Assembly (NCBI GenBank): GCA_902384795.1
Contig: CABMDC010000017.1
Location: forward strand, 1 to 64,000
DNA from: Candidatus Gugararchaeum adminiculabundum
Lineage (GTDB): Archaea > Micrarchaeota > Micrarchaeia > Burarchaeales > Gugararchaeaceae
Reading direction: 5' to 3'
DNA length: 64,000 nt
Of this stretch, positions 1-8,185 are shown one piece after another. The notes beneath the pieces were generated by a model. That model made no database searches. It was not told the DNA's origin and saw only the letters and a program-made list of their open reading frames with translations. Made by a program: the position numbers and the translations under genes. Position 1 is the stretch's first letter; every line of letters begins with the position of its first letter.

Positions 1-536
1 AATTGGGATGGCACAAGAGGAATGACTGGAACTTGACCGAGGCGGATTATTTCAAAATGGCTGGCGGAAAAACAGGGGCGCTGATTGCGGCAGCTGCCGA
101 AGTTGGTGCGTACCTTGGAAATGCCAATGGAGATGTGCAAAAAGCGATGAAGAGTTTTGGAATGAATGTTGGCATTGCATTTCAAATACAAGATGATGTG
201 CTGAACCTGGTTGGCGAGGAGGAGAAGTACAAGAAGGAGATTGGCGGGGACATTACCGAGGGAAAAAGAACCCTGGCTGTTTTGCACGCAATGGCCAAAT
301 TGGGAAAGAATGACGCCCAGGAACTGAAGAGGATTATTGATTCCAAGAGCAGCGACCAGAAGCAGATTCTGAAGGCGATCGAATTGATGAACAGGAGCGG
401 TTCGATTGAGTATGCGAAATCAAAGGCAAAGGAGCTGGTTGTGAAAGCCAAGGAAGAGCTGAAGAAATTGCCCAGGAACGCTTCTGCTGAAAAGCTGAAT
501 ATGCTGTCTGATTTTCTGATTGAGCGGGAGTATTAG
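1..536 (+). CDS. Isoprenyl (geranylgeranyl/farnesyl) diphosphate synthase, C-terminal part
   Basis: Truncated by the window edge: the track begins at an internal TTG, and the true start lies upstream. The visible 177 residues are the C-terminal half of a trans-prenyl diphosphate synthase. The second Asp-rich region appears as FQIQDDVLNLVG followed by the conserved IGGDITEGKRT; a KxGAL-type segment (GGKTGALIAAAAEVGA) precedes it. The family condenses IPP with allylic diphosphates to make the C20/C25 chains of archaeal ether lipids. Chain length cannot be judged because the first DDxxD motif and the residues before it are missing. It is convergent with the next gene, with a 4-bp overlap of the ends. 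Confidence 0.9.
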   Translation, partial: LGWHKRNDWNLTEADYFKMAGGKTGALIAAAAEVGAYLGNANGDVQKAMKSFGMNVGIAFQIQDDVLNLVGEEEKYKKEIGGDITEGKRTLAVLHAMAKLGKNDAQELKRIIDSKSSDQKQILKAIELMNRSGSIEYAKSKAKELVVKAKEELKKLPRNASAEKLNMLSDFLIEREY

Positions 537-1042
537 AATTCTTTTTTCATAAATTCAATGAAATCCGCGAGCGAGCGCTTCTGCTTTAAAGTGATTTGGT
601 TCCATTTTTCAATTGCTTTCTTGTAATCTTCCAGTTGTTGCTGGTAGGCTCGCGCATCCTGCAGATACTGTTTTGCTTCCTCCCCTTCTGGGAACCATTT
701 TTCCTTGCATGCGCGGGAAGGGAGCGAAACTAATTCGCCTTTTTCATTTGCACTGAAGGGATAGACGCGGCAGAGGAACGGGCGTGCTGCGTGCACGCTG
801 CACCCTTTTCCATTGAAGAGAATGCATGAATTGTTCATCTGTTTTTGGAGAACCAGGAGTTTTTCTTTGCCATTTAAAATGAAGGCTGGCTCTCCGCGCT
901 CGCGCTCCTTCCGGTCATCAATAACATCCAGGAATAGAACTGCTGAGATGCCTGTTTCTTTTTCCACTCTTGCCGCATCCTGCGGAGTAACGAGAATCAG
1001 GTGATTGGTGCAGCATTTGTTGCATCTTTGGCAGGAAGTCAT
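533..1042 (-). CDS. YkgJ-family cysteine-cluster protein (downstream of thiC)
   Basis: About 169 residues. The N-terminus carries CQRCNKCC (CxxCxxCC), and later cysteines lie in SCILFNGKGCSVH, RPFLCRVYPF and RACKEKW. This is the pattern of the YkgJ/Fli-like zinc- or iron-chelating cluster family, whose biochemical role is not settled. I chose the start at MTSCQRC rather than the longer track ORF because its ATG overlaps the thiC stop as ATGA, which is translational coupling. A second member of the family is divergent from thiC on the other side. Metal or Fe-S cluster handling linked to ThiC is an inference from context only. Confidence 0.85.
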   Translation of the reverse strand: MTSCQRCNKCCTNHLILVTPQDAARVEKETGISAVLFLDVIDDRKERERGEPAFILNGKEKLLVLQKQMNNSCILFNGKGCSVHAARPFLCRVYPFSANEKGELVSLPSRACKEKWFPEGEEAKQYLQDARAYQQQLEDYKKAIEKWNQITLKQKRSLADFIEFMKKEF

Positions 1043-2280
1043 TTTTTCACTTGAGGTGAATGCGTAGCGTGGATTTTTGCCATTTCCTTTTCGCTGATTT
1101 TCCGCGAAGCTGCCATGGGGCAGAGCGCGAGGCACATGGTGCACGGTGCCTTGTCCTTTACATTAACTGGAACCTGGGGAATTGAAAGCTTGTTTTGCGT
1201 TGTCCAGTCCAGATTGAAGCGCGCCTTTGCCATTTCATTTTCCTTTTCCATGAACCCCTTGCGCTTTTTCACAACATCCGCCGCAGTGGCGGCGATTTTG
1301 AATGCTATTACTCCGTCGCGGATTTGCTCCAAATTCGGGAGCGACCAGTGCTCGCTGGGAGTAAGAACGCACAGGAATTCTACGCCGGAAATTGCCGCCT
1401 GGGTGGCGCCAATCGCCGCATTGATGTGGTCATAGGGCATGGCGCGGTCAGTGACCAAAGGGCCGAGAACGTAATAGGGCGCATTGTGCTGCACTTTCTT
1501 CTGGAGCTTCATGCATTCGTCAATTTTGTCAAAGGGCATGTGGCCCGGGCCTTCGCAGAATACGGGAACTTTCCGTTCCCTGCTTCTTAAAACTAAATCG
1601 CCCTGAACTTTCATTTCCAGAAGCATCGCCTCGTCCATGGAATCTGCCAAACAACCGGGGCGCAGGGAATCTCCGATGCTCAGGGCGCAGCCAGTGCCGG
1701 ACATAATGTCTAGAATTTGATCGAAATTTCTTAGGAGAGGGTTTTCTTTTCCTGTTTCACTCATGTATCGCGCAAGAATGCCTCCTCCGCGTGAAACTAT
1801 TTTCGTGATGCGCTTTCTTAGGGCGAGCTTGGCTCCCTCTTGCGTGATGGCTGCGTGAATTGTGAGGAAAGATGCGCCGATTTTCACATGGTCTTCAATT
1901 GCCTTTAGGAACGGCTCGTCGCTGGTGGCATCTGAGCAGTTGTAAATCGGAACAGTTCCCACTGGCACGCTTGAATAGTCGAGGATTGCCTGCAGGGTTT
2001 GGTTGGTGTCCTTGGTTGAAAGATCCATCACCGTGTCGGTTCCGTGCAGTTCGGCCACCCGGACTTTTTGCAGTTCCTGCTCGAGCGGAGAGGCTAAATT
2101 CACCCCCAAATTGGTGTTTAGTTTGGTTGAAAGATTGTAGCCAAGCAGGACCGCATGCTCGTTGCCCTTGTGCTTTAGAGGGATTACGCGGCCGCTTGCA
2201 ATGTCATTTTCCAGTTGCCTGAGATCGGCCCCTTCCCTGGCAGCGAGCTCGGCAAGGCTCAGTTTAACCATAGTTACCAT
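1039..2280 (-). CDS. thiC: Phosphomethylpyrimidine synthase ThiC
   Basis: 413 residues, the short archaeal form without the bacterial N-terminal extension. ThiC is a radical-SAM-type enzyme that rearranges aminoimidazole ribotide (AIR) into HMP phosphate, the pyrimidine half of thiamine. Family landmarks visible are SGTGCALSIGDSLRPGC, VPVFCEGPGHMPFD, GPLVTDRAMPYDH and a C-terminal cysteine cluster CTMCLALC. That cluster is spaced CX2CX3C. The E. coli type is CX2CX4C, so the spacing is worth checking against archaeal homologues. ATG at 2280 is the track start; ATG at 2271 would fit a leaderless transcript from the AT-rich block near 2297. It shares a short divergent promoter region with the 2344 gene and overlaps the next gene by 4 bp. 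Confidence 0.93.
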   Translation of the reverse strand: MVTMVKLSLAELAAREGADLRQLENDIASGRVIPLKHKGNEHAVLLGYNLSTKLNTNLGVNLASPLEQELQKVRVAELHGTDTVMDLSTKDTNQTLQAILDYSSVPVGTVPIYNCSDATSDEPFLKAIEDHVKIGASFLTIHAAITQEGAKLALRKRITKIVSRGGGILARYMSETGKENPLLRNFDQILDIMSGTGCALSIGDSLRPGCLADSMDEAMLLEMKVQGDLVLRSRERKVPVFCEGPGHMPFDKIDECMKLQKKVQHNAPYYVLGPLVTDRAMPYDHINAAIGATQAAISGVEFLCVLTPSEHWSLPNLEQIRDGVIAFKIAATAADVVKKRKGFMEKENEMAKARFNLDWTTQNKLSIPQVPVNVKDKAPCTMCLALCPMAASRKISEKEMAKIHATHSPQVKK

Positions 2281-2343
2281 TTTATACTACGCAATAATAA
2301 AAGGGTATATCAGGCGATTGGACCGAGGGAAGAGGAAGGCGAA

Positions 2344-2883
2344 ATGATACCATTGGCACTAAAGGGCGGGCTTCAGACACCGTGCGATTCGTGCAACGGA
2401 AAATGCTGCAAGCACTATGCCATTACGCTAAGCGCACATGATTTGGCGCGCCTTTCAAAAACCCTGAACATGCACCCCAGGGAATTCACCCGCGCGATTG
2501 AGGCGGAGAAGATTAACACCAAGGTATTCCCGGCAGTGATTAACGGGAAATATATGCAGCTGTTCCTGGCGAAAAAGGAAAACGGCTATTGCACTTTCTT
2601 TTCCGAGGAAACTCAAAAATGCAGGATTCACGCGCACCGGCCGCTCGCCTGCAGAGCCTACCCATTTACCCGGGAGAAATTCGTGGTTAAGAACAGGAAG
2701 AACTCCATCTGCCCTGCGAAATGGCGGGCGAAGCATGTGGAAAGGGGCAAGGTGCTCCATGACCTGGTGAGGCTGGAGGAAGAGCTGAAGATGCACGATG
2801 CGGCAGTGATGAGGGTGAATATCCGGACAGGGGGCAAGGCGGATTTGGGCAGATTCCTCGAAGAACTCGTCAGTTCGGTCTAA
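2344..2883 (+). CDS. YkgJ-family cysteine-cluster protein (divergent from thiC)
   Basis: About 179 residues starting MIPLALKGG. The track ORF begins earlier, but the ATG at 2344 has purine-rich SD-like sequence (agaggaaggcg) just ahead and the cysteine domain begins right after it. Cysteines are CDSCNGKCCKH near the N-terminus, GYCTFFSEETQKCRIH in the middle, then RPLACRAYPF and SICPAKW. This is the same order as in the 533-1042 protein, so the two are paralogues in one family. Metal chelation is a family inference; no substrate is known. Only 63 bp of AT-rich DNA separates it from thiC, so the two genes probably share a regulatory region. Confidence 0.85.
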   Translation: MIPLALKGGLQTPCDSCNGKCCKHYAITLSAHDLARLSKTLNMHPREFTRAIEAEKINTKVFPAVINGKYMQLFLAKKENGYCTFFSEETQKCRIHAHRPLACRAYPFTREKFVVKNRKNSICPAKWRAKHVERGKVLHDLVRLEEELKMHDAAVMRVNIRTGGKADLGRFLEELVSSV

Positions 2884-2899
2884 CTTTTTAAAGAGTGAA

Positions 2900-4504
2900 T
2901 TATCTTTGCTCGTCGTTCCATAAACCAGTATGCAGCAATCCAGCAGGACTGTTCTCAAACGCGTCTTGAATTTTCTCCAGTTCTCCTTTGCGGCCCGTGG
3001 CGCGCACTGTGAACCAGCGCATGGCGAAATAGTCCGCATCAAGCCCTTCTTTTGATAGATCAACCTGGATTTTGGCTGAAGCCCCGGATTTATCAAGTAG
3101 GTAACTGCCAAACCGCTCGATATTGTCTCCGTCCCCATAATTGGCGATGAATTTTCCGTAAGAACCTGCGTTTAGCAAGGTTGTAAGCCAGTAATTTGCA
3201 TCCTCGCCTGGCTCGTCTTTTCTTAGAATTGTGATTATCCTTAGCTGCATCTCAGTGTTACTAATCCACTCGCAGGGAAGAGGCTGCAAAATAATCTTGA
3301 ATGGATTTTTACTTTCCCAGGATTTTAGCGCAGGGTTTTTTACGTCGCTTAGAAACTCTCCGAGCTTTTCCATGTTTTCCAGGAACATGTTCATAAAATC
3401 TGCAAGGCGCCTTGTCTCGAGTGATTCCTCTAATTCAATGTAACCTTTTTTGATTCTGATGCTGAAGCCTACGTTGGATATTATGATGCGGGGATCATCA
3501 TAGATATTAACCCCTCCGAAAGAGCCGAAGTTTATGTTTGTATTGATTCCTGGCAGAAAAACTAAGCTCGCTTCTCCCGTTGCAGAGAATTCAATGCCTG
3601 CCGCTTTTAGGAAATCCAGGGCTATTTTTAGAAGGTCTGGGTCGGCTATTGCAAGGGGCCTTACCCTGTCGCTTGACATTTCCAGGAAGAGTACGTCGGC
3701 GTTCGTTGTTCTTAGGAGAGGTGAAAGGCGCTTAGATCCTTCAGCTTCCAGAAAGATTGGAATTATATGTGTTTTTACAGGAGCTTCTGGGCCTAATCCC
3801 TCACTTATATCGACTGCTAGATTGTTTGAACCGCTTGCATTCACGTAAGTGAGCCACATTTTTTCTGCGTTGCTCAAACGCTTAGGATTGAGTTTCGCAA
3901 GTTTTGCAAGAATGGAGGGATTTTCAGGGGCCGTAATTGCCCCATGCACAGGGACCAGGGCGGTAGTGGAAACAGGAGGAAGTTGCGCTTCTTGAACCCC
4001 TGAAAGTTCGGGAGTGTCTTGGGGAAGAGCGAATGATTTTGGGAGATTGAAGGCAGCTGCGAGCCTTAGAAGATTGGAATAACCGCATCCTTTGAATTTT
4101 TCGAGTATTTCGAGCGGAACCGCATCAAACTGGCGAGTTTCGACATGGTGGCTGTCCAAAACGAATCTTTTGGTTCCAACAATCCCATGGCTTGACCCCT
4201 GGTCCTGAATTTCGCCCATCATGTAGAAGAGAGGAGTGTCGATTATGTTGGTGTTTGAAGCAAAATACATCTCAATTCCCCTGCGGCCGCCGTATTCAAC
4301 CACTCTTCCGCCCAGGTAAATTGTTCTCCTGCTTCTTTCTACCCCGACCTGGAAACGATTAAGAAGCGCGTTGACTGGGAATTCGCCATTCAGAAAGAGT
4401 ACTCTTCCGGTTGAAATTGAAGCATCCGCCATTCTATTTAGCACATGGTTCAGAGTAGGGGCATTGCCTTTAGTATCTCCTCGGGGAACTAGTTTTCCGA
4501 CCAT
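2900..4504 (-). CDS. Uncharacterised protein, 534 aa
   Basis: I do not recognise this family. The start is set at the ATG encoding MVGKLVPRG because GGTGGG lies 7 nt upstream; a GTG four codons earlier is possible. No signal peptide or convincing membrane segment is visible, so it is probably cytoplasmic. It looks like at least two globular parts joined by a Pro/Ala-rich linker (around residues 175-200, PPVSTTALVPVHGAITAPEN). The C-terminal half has alternating beta-type segments (IIISNVGFSIRIKKGYIELEE). A TATA-like AATATAGG lies near 4525 on the minus strand. Its neighbour at 4608 is divergent and also unrecognised. Confidence 0.7.
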   Translation of the reverse strand: MVGKLVPRGDTKGNAPTLNHVLNRMADASISTGRVLFLNGEFPVNALLNRFQVGVERSRRTIYLGGRVVEYGGRRGIEMYFASNTNIIDTPLFYMMGEIQDQGSSHGIVGTKRFVLDSHHVETRQFDAVPLEILEKFKGCGYSNLLRLAAAFNLPKSFALPQDTPELSGVQEAQLPPVSTTALVPVHGAITAPENPSILAKLAKLNPKRLSNAEKMWLTYVNASGSNNLAVDISEGLGPEAPVKTHIIPIFLEAEGSKRLSPLLRTTNADVLFLEMSSDRVRPLAIADPDLLKIALDFLKAAGIEFSATGEASLVFLPGINTNINFGSFGGVNIYDDPRIIISNVGFSIRIKKGYIELEESLETRRLADFMNMFLENMEKLGEFLSDVKNPALKSWESKNPFKIILQPLPCEWISNTEMQLRIITILRKDEPGEDANYWLTTLLNAGSYGKFIANYGDGDNIERFGSYLLDKSGASAKIQVDLSKEGLDADYFAMRWFTVRATGRKGELEKIQDAFENSPAGLLHTGLWNDEQR

Positions 4505-4607
4505 TTGCTTACCCACCTATATTTGGAAGTCTGACCTTATAAGCTTACACACCGGTTAACATAGATTACCATAGCCTTATTAATCGATTTTCCCATAATT
4601 TAGGCAT

Positions 4608-5369
4608 ATGCCCGGATATGTGGACTTGGAGCGGACTATAGAATCATACCAAGACAGCAGGATAGGCTCGGATGAACTGCTTCAATGCGTTCGTTCCCAA
4701 CCGGATCCGGCTCCACCTAAAATCCATGAGGATATTGTCAGGGCTTACGCCCTTATCGCGCAAAAAGAGCCTGGAAGGCTCTTGATTGATGAAATGAAGT
4801 GGGCGTTCACGTTAATCATATCCTATTTGCGTGTTGCAGAGGAAACATGGGGCTTTGCAAATGAAACGTATTCGATGCTTCCGAATCTGGTTGAGGCTGG
4901 AATATGCTGCAATAACGAGTTTGTTAACAATGCGGTTGCAATGTTCCTTTTTGAAATAATGTTTGACGGAGCTGACACGGGTTTCCGCATAACCCGGGGA
5001 ATAGTTGATGCAGTAAAAACAAAACCAGAAGACTCCGTTGTTGTTTCGATTTGTTCTGCGGCGATATTGGAACATAATGAAAGGTTCGAAACCTGCTTTG
5101 AGGTAGAAAACGAATGCAACCTGACCAAATTTTTAGGAGTTGTTTCGGTTTTGGATTCACTGCTAGAGCAAGCGCAAAAATTCGGACTTAAAAGCAGGGA
5201 GGTAGAAGCAGCCTCCGGGATAATGTCGGATACCCGCGCCTTGGCAGTGCCTGGAGCTGAAATTAACAATTTCAAGATTCTGGAAGTCATAAAACGCGCG
5301 CAATCCGTTCTTCCAGGGTTAAGTAAAGGAGTTTCCAGCGCCAGAAAAAACTACCTCCCTTCAAATTAA
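4608..5369 (+). CDS. Uncharacterised, probably all-helical protein, 253 aa
   Basis: An orphan with no motif I can name. The composition is helical (ERTIESYQDSRIGSDELLQC, then repeated amphipathic stretches), with scattered cysteines (CCNNE, CSAAI, CFEVENEC) but no zinc-ribbon spacing. No signal peptide. ATG at 4608 follows AT-rich DNA (cttattaat near 4577) that could hold a promoter, and no clear Shine-Dalgarno is present, so the message may be leaderless. It is monocistronic, ending 83 bp before purM. Function unknown. Confidence 0.65.
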   Translation: MPGYVDLERTIESYQDSRIGSDELLQCVRSQPDPAPPKIHEDIVRAYALIAQKEPGRLLIDEMKWAFTLIISYLRVAEETWGFANETYSMLPNLVEAGICCNNEFVNNAVAMFLFEIMFDGADTGFRITRGIVDAVKTKPEDSVVVSICSAAILEHNERFETCFEVENECNLTKFLGVVSVLDSLLEQAQKFGLKSREVEAASGIMSDTRALAVPGAEINNFKILEVIKRAQSVLPGLSKGVSSARKNYLPSN

Positions 5370-5452
5370 CTTAAGTGCAGAGTAGTCGAGTTTTTGTCCT
5401 GATAGACCCGAAATGATTCAGCTTTTTAAAGGCTAGAGTCCAAAGTATTTGC

Positions 5453-6463
5453 ATGAGTGGGGAGACTGATTTTTCATACGCAAAAGCCGGGGTAAATGTT
5501 GCTACCATAAGGCAGATGCAGAAAAAAATAAACAAGTCGATTGCTTCAACTAAAAACGAATTCTCAATGCCTGTTTACGGGCACTATGCCGGAATGTTCA
5601 AAGCTGGGAAAAATACGCTGGCTGTTCACTGCGACGGGGTTGGAAGCAAAGTGCTGGTGGCCCAGGAACTTGGGAAGTACGATACGGTTGGGATAGACGC
5701 AATTGCCATGAATGTGAATGACATGGTGTGCATTGGCGCCCAGCCGGCTGTCTGCGTTGACTATATTGCGCTGGAAAGGCAGGATGATGTGCTTGTTTCC
5801 GAATTGATGAAAGGGCTGATTAAGGGAGCGAAATACTCGAATTGCGCGATTGTTGGCGGCGAAACCGCAATAATGCCTGATGTGATCAAGGGAATTCAAG
5901 ATAAAACTGGATTTGATTTGGCAGTAACGTGCGTCGGGTTTGTGAAAGGAAGATTAATCACTGGAAAGGACTTGAGAAAAGGCGATGTGCTGGTTGGGCT
6001 TGAGGCGAGCGGGATTCATTCCAATGGCTATACGCTTGCTAGGAGATTGTTGCCTGCTGATGAGTGGGGAGAAAAAATGTTAACTCCGACTCGAATTTAT
6101 GTGAAGCAGGTACTGGAAATGATTGGCAAGACCAATGTTCATGGAATTGCGCACATTACTGGCGGCGCGTTTTCGAAATTGACGCGCATTGGAAGGCAGG
6201 CGCGCGTTGGCTTTGTTTTGGATTCCATGCCCAGGGCGCCTGAGATTTTCCAGGAAATGGGCAGAAAAGTGAATGATGAGCGGGAGATGTATCGCACTTT
6301 CAACATGGGAGTTGGCATGGTTATCGCGGTTGACAAGAATGAGGCTGAGACTATTATTGGAATTGCGCGCAAGAATGGGACAAGGGCGAGCGTAATCGGG
6401 GAAGTTGTGCCCAAGCAGGGAGTAATTCTGGAAAAGCAGGGGAAGAAAATCAGGTTGACTTGA
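5453..6463 (+). CDS. purM: Phosphoribosylformylglycinamidine cyclo-ligase (AIR synthase)
   Basis: 336 residues, normal length. PurM closes FGAM with ATP to give aminoimidazole ribotide in purine synthesis; AIR is also the ThiC substrate. The N-terminus reads DFSYAKAGVNVATI, with the nucleotide-binding region HCDGVGSKVLVAQ, the MNVNDMVCIGAQP segment and EASGIHSNGYTLARR. All are typical of the PurM fold (PurM/PurL/ThiL/SelD superfamily). A TATA-like CTTTTTAAAGGC lies about 25-30 bp before the ATG, so the message is probably leaderless. No other pur genes are in the window. Confidence 0.95.
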   Translation: MSGETDFSYAKAGVNVATIRQMQKKINKSIASTKNEFSMPVYGHYAGMFKAGKNTLAVHCDGVGSKVLVAQELGKYDTVGIDAIAMNVNDMVCIGAQPAVCVDYIALERQDDVLVSELMKGLIKGAKYSNCAIVGGETAIMPDVIKGIQDKTGFDLAVTCVGFVKGRLITGKDLRKGDVLVGLEASGIHSNGYTLARRLLPADEWGEKMLTPTRIYVKQVLEMIGKTNVHGIAHITGGAFSKLTRIGRQARVGFVLDSMPRAPEIFQEMGRKVNDEREMYRTFNMGVGMVIAVDKNEAETIIGIARKNGTRASVIGEVVPKQGVILEKQGKKIRLT

Positions 6464-6483
6464 GTTAGTTGGATTAACTAGAT

Positions 6484-8016
6484 TTAGAGCGTGACTTTTC
6501 TCTTTTTCTTGAATTCTTTTATTTTGTCAGCTACTTCGCTTAATTTGATTCTCTCCTGTTTTCCGTCGTTCCTGAAGCGGATTGTGCAGTCGCCTTTTTG
6601 CAAAGAGTCGTAGTCAATTGTTAGCGCATAGGGGACTCCGATTTCATCCGCCCGTGCGTACCTCTTGCCAATGCTGCCTGTTTCTGAGTAGAATGCTTCG
6701 ATTCCCTGCTCTAGGAGTTGTTGGTAAAGCTCCTCTGCTTTTTCAGACAAACCGTCTTTTTTCATTAATGGAAAGATTGCGCAGTCATAGGGAGCGATAA
6801 CTGGAGAAAAATCAAACCAGGCCCAGTCTCTTCCTTCAATGTCCCCTTTGCCGCCGTTTCTGTAGGCTGTTTCAAGAATGCACCAAAGAAGCCTGTCAAC
6901 TCCGAATGATGGCTCGACTACGTATGGGAGAATTTTTGCTTTCCTTTCTTCTATGAAAACTGACAAATCTTGCTTGCTCATTTCAGAGTGAGATTTCAAA
7001 TCAAAATCTGTTCTGTAGGCTATGCCAATGGTTTCAATCTTTCCGTAGCTTGTGACAAATTCCAAATCAAAGTTGCCTCCGGAATAGTGGGGAGTTTCAT
7101 TCTGCCTCAAATGCCTGAACCAGAATTTTTCCTGTGGAAGCCCAAGATGTAAATAGAACTGAGTGGCGCGCGCAATGAAGTATGCCTGGATTTCGTTTGG
7201 AATCGTCTTGTCCTTTACGAAATCTTCGGCTGTTTTTTCTGTGATTTTTCCGCTTCCTTTTTCCCCTTTCTCCTGCTCAGCCCTTGTATAAATCCTGATT
7301 TTCTGTTTTGCGATTGAAGCGAAATTCTCCATTTTTGGAGCTGTTGGGTCAAAGAAGTACTCTAGTTCCATTTGCGTGAATTCGCGTAATCGCACTAATC
7401 CTTGGCGAGGGGAGATTTCATTCCTAAAGGATTTGCCGATTTGCGCAATTCCGATTGGCAATTTTGAACCGTAGTTGCGGAAGATGCGCGGGAAATCCAG
7501 GAAAATTCCCTGCGCTGTTTCCGGCCGGTTGTATCCCGCATTGTCTGCAACAGGGCCGATGTTGGTTTTGAACATGAGATTGAATGCCGCAACCTGTTCG
7601 AGCTTGCCTTTGCAGTTTGGGCAGGCGACTTTTTCATGGACTAACTGCTGGGCGAGATCGTCTGGCGGGAGCCCATCGTAATTTTTGCCTGTTTTTTCTT
7701 CAAGCAGCTTGTCTGCGCGGAATTTTCCCTTGCATTTTACGCAGGTGACAATCGGGTCTGTGAAGTGCGAAACATGGCCGGATGCCTTGAGCACTATTTC
7801 CGGCAGAATTAGTGAGGTTTCAATCTCGTGGAACCCGTCGCGCTGGATGATGAATTTTCTCCATTCGTGCTGAATCTTCCTTTTGATGGCAGCGCCGACC
7901 GGGCCATAGTCGTAAAACCCGCCCGTGGTGCCGTAGATTTCATTGGAAGGGATGAGAATGTTCCTTTTGAGGACTATTTCCAGGATTTCGTTTCTTTCCT
8001 CTGAATTGCCTGCCAT
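6484..8016 (-). CDS. glyS: Glycyl-tRNA synthetase (archaeal/eukaryotic dimeric type)
   Basis: 510 residues, slightly shorter than many archaeal forms. A class II synthetase that charges tRNA-Gly in the cytoplasm. The N-terminus has the GlyRS signature ending in GGFYDYGPVGAAIKRK. Zinc-type cysteine pairs are CVKCKGKF and CPNCKGKL. Motif 2 includes FRNEISPRQGLVRLREFTQ, motif 3 is PSFGVDRLLWC, and the C-terminal anticodon-binding domain follows from about residue 400. It is convergent with purM (20 bp apart). No good Shine-Dalgarno precedes the ATG; AT-rich sequence around 8037-8050 may be the promoter. Confidence 0.95.
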   Translation of the reverse strand: MAGNSEERNEILEIVLKRNILIPSNEIYGTTGGFYDYGPVGAAIKRKIQHEWRKFIIQRDGFHEIETSLILPEIVLKASGHVSHFTDPIVTCVKCKGKFRADKLLEEKTGKNYDGLPPDDLAQQLVHEKVACPNCKGKLEQVAAFNLMFKTNIGPVADNAGYNRPETAQGIFLDFPRIFRNYGSKLPIGIAQIGKSFRNEISPRQGLVRLREFTQMELEYFFDPTAPKMENFASIAKQKIRIYTRAEQEKGEKGSGKITEKTAEDFVKDKTIPNEIQAYFIARATQFYLHLGLPQEKFWFRHLRQNETPHYSGGNFDLEFVTSYGKIETIGIAYRTDFDLKSHSEMSKQDLSVFIEERKAKILPYVVEPSFGVDRLLWCILETAYRNGGKGDIEGRDWAWFDFSPVIAPYDCAIFPLMKKDGLSEKAEELYQQLLEQGIEAFYSETGSIGKRYARADEIGVPYALTIDYDSLQKGDCTIRFRNDGKQERIKLSEVADKIKEFKKKRKVTL

Positions 8017-8185
8017 AGGAGGGCATTTGGGCGCTTAAAATTATTAATGGTTGATGAATGCCTGGACGAAAGGCTTAAATACATTAAAACCCATAATAAA
8101 TAACATAAGCTAAAAATCATCAGTTTGTTTAAAAAGTATTTCATACAGAAGATAAAATGGTAGAGAAATTTAGTGGTGGGGTAGA

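Noticed and set aside
2281-2343. TPP riboswitch upstream of thiC
   Set aside because: Only 63 bp separate thiC from the divergent gene, and neither the CTGAGA-type core nor the matching downstream half is present.
2455-3138. 227-aa minus-strand ORF
   Set aside because: Overlaps the clear YkgJ gene on the other strand and the 2900 gene in another frame; no recognisable features.
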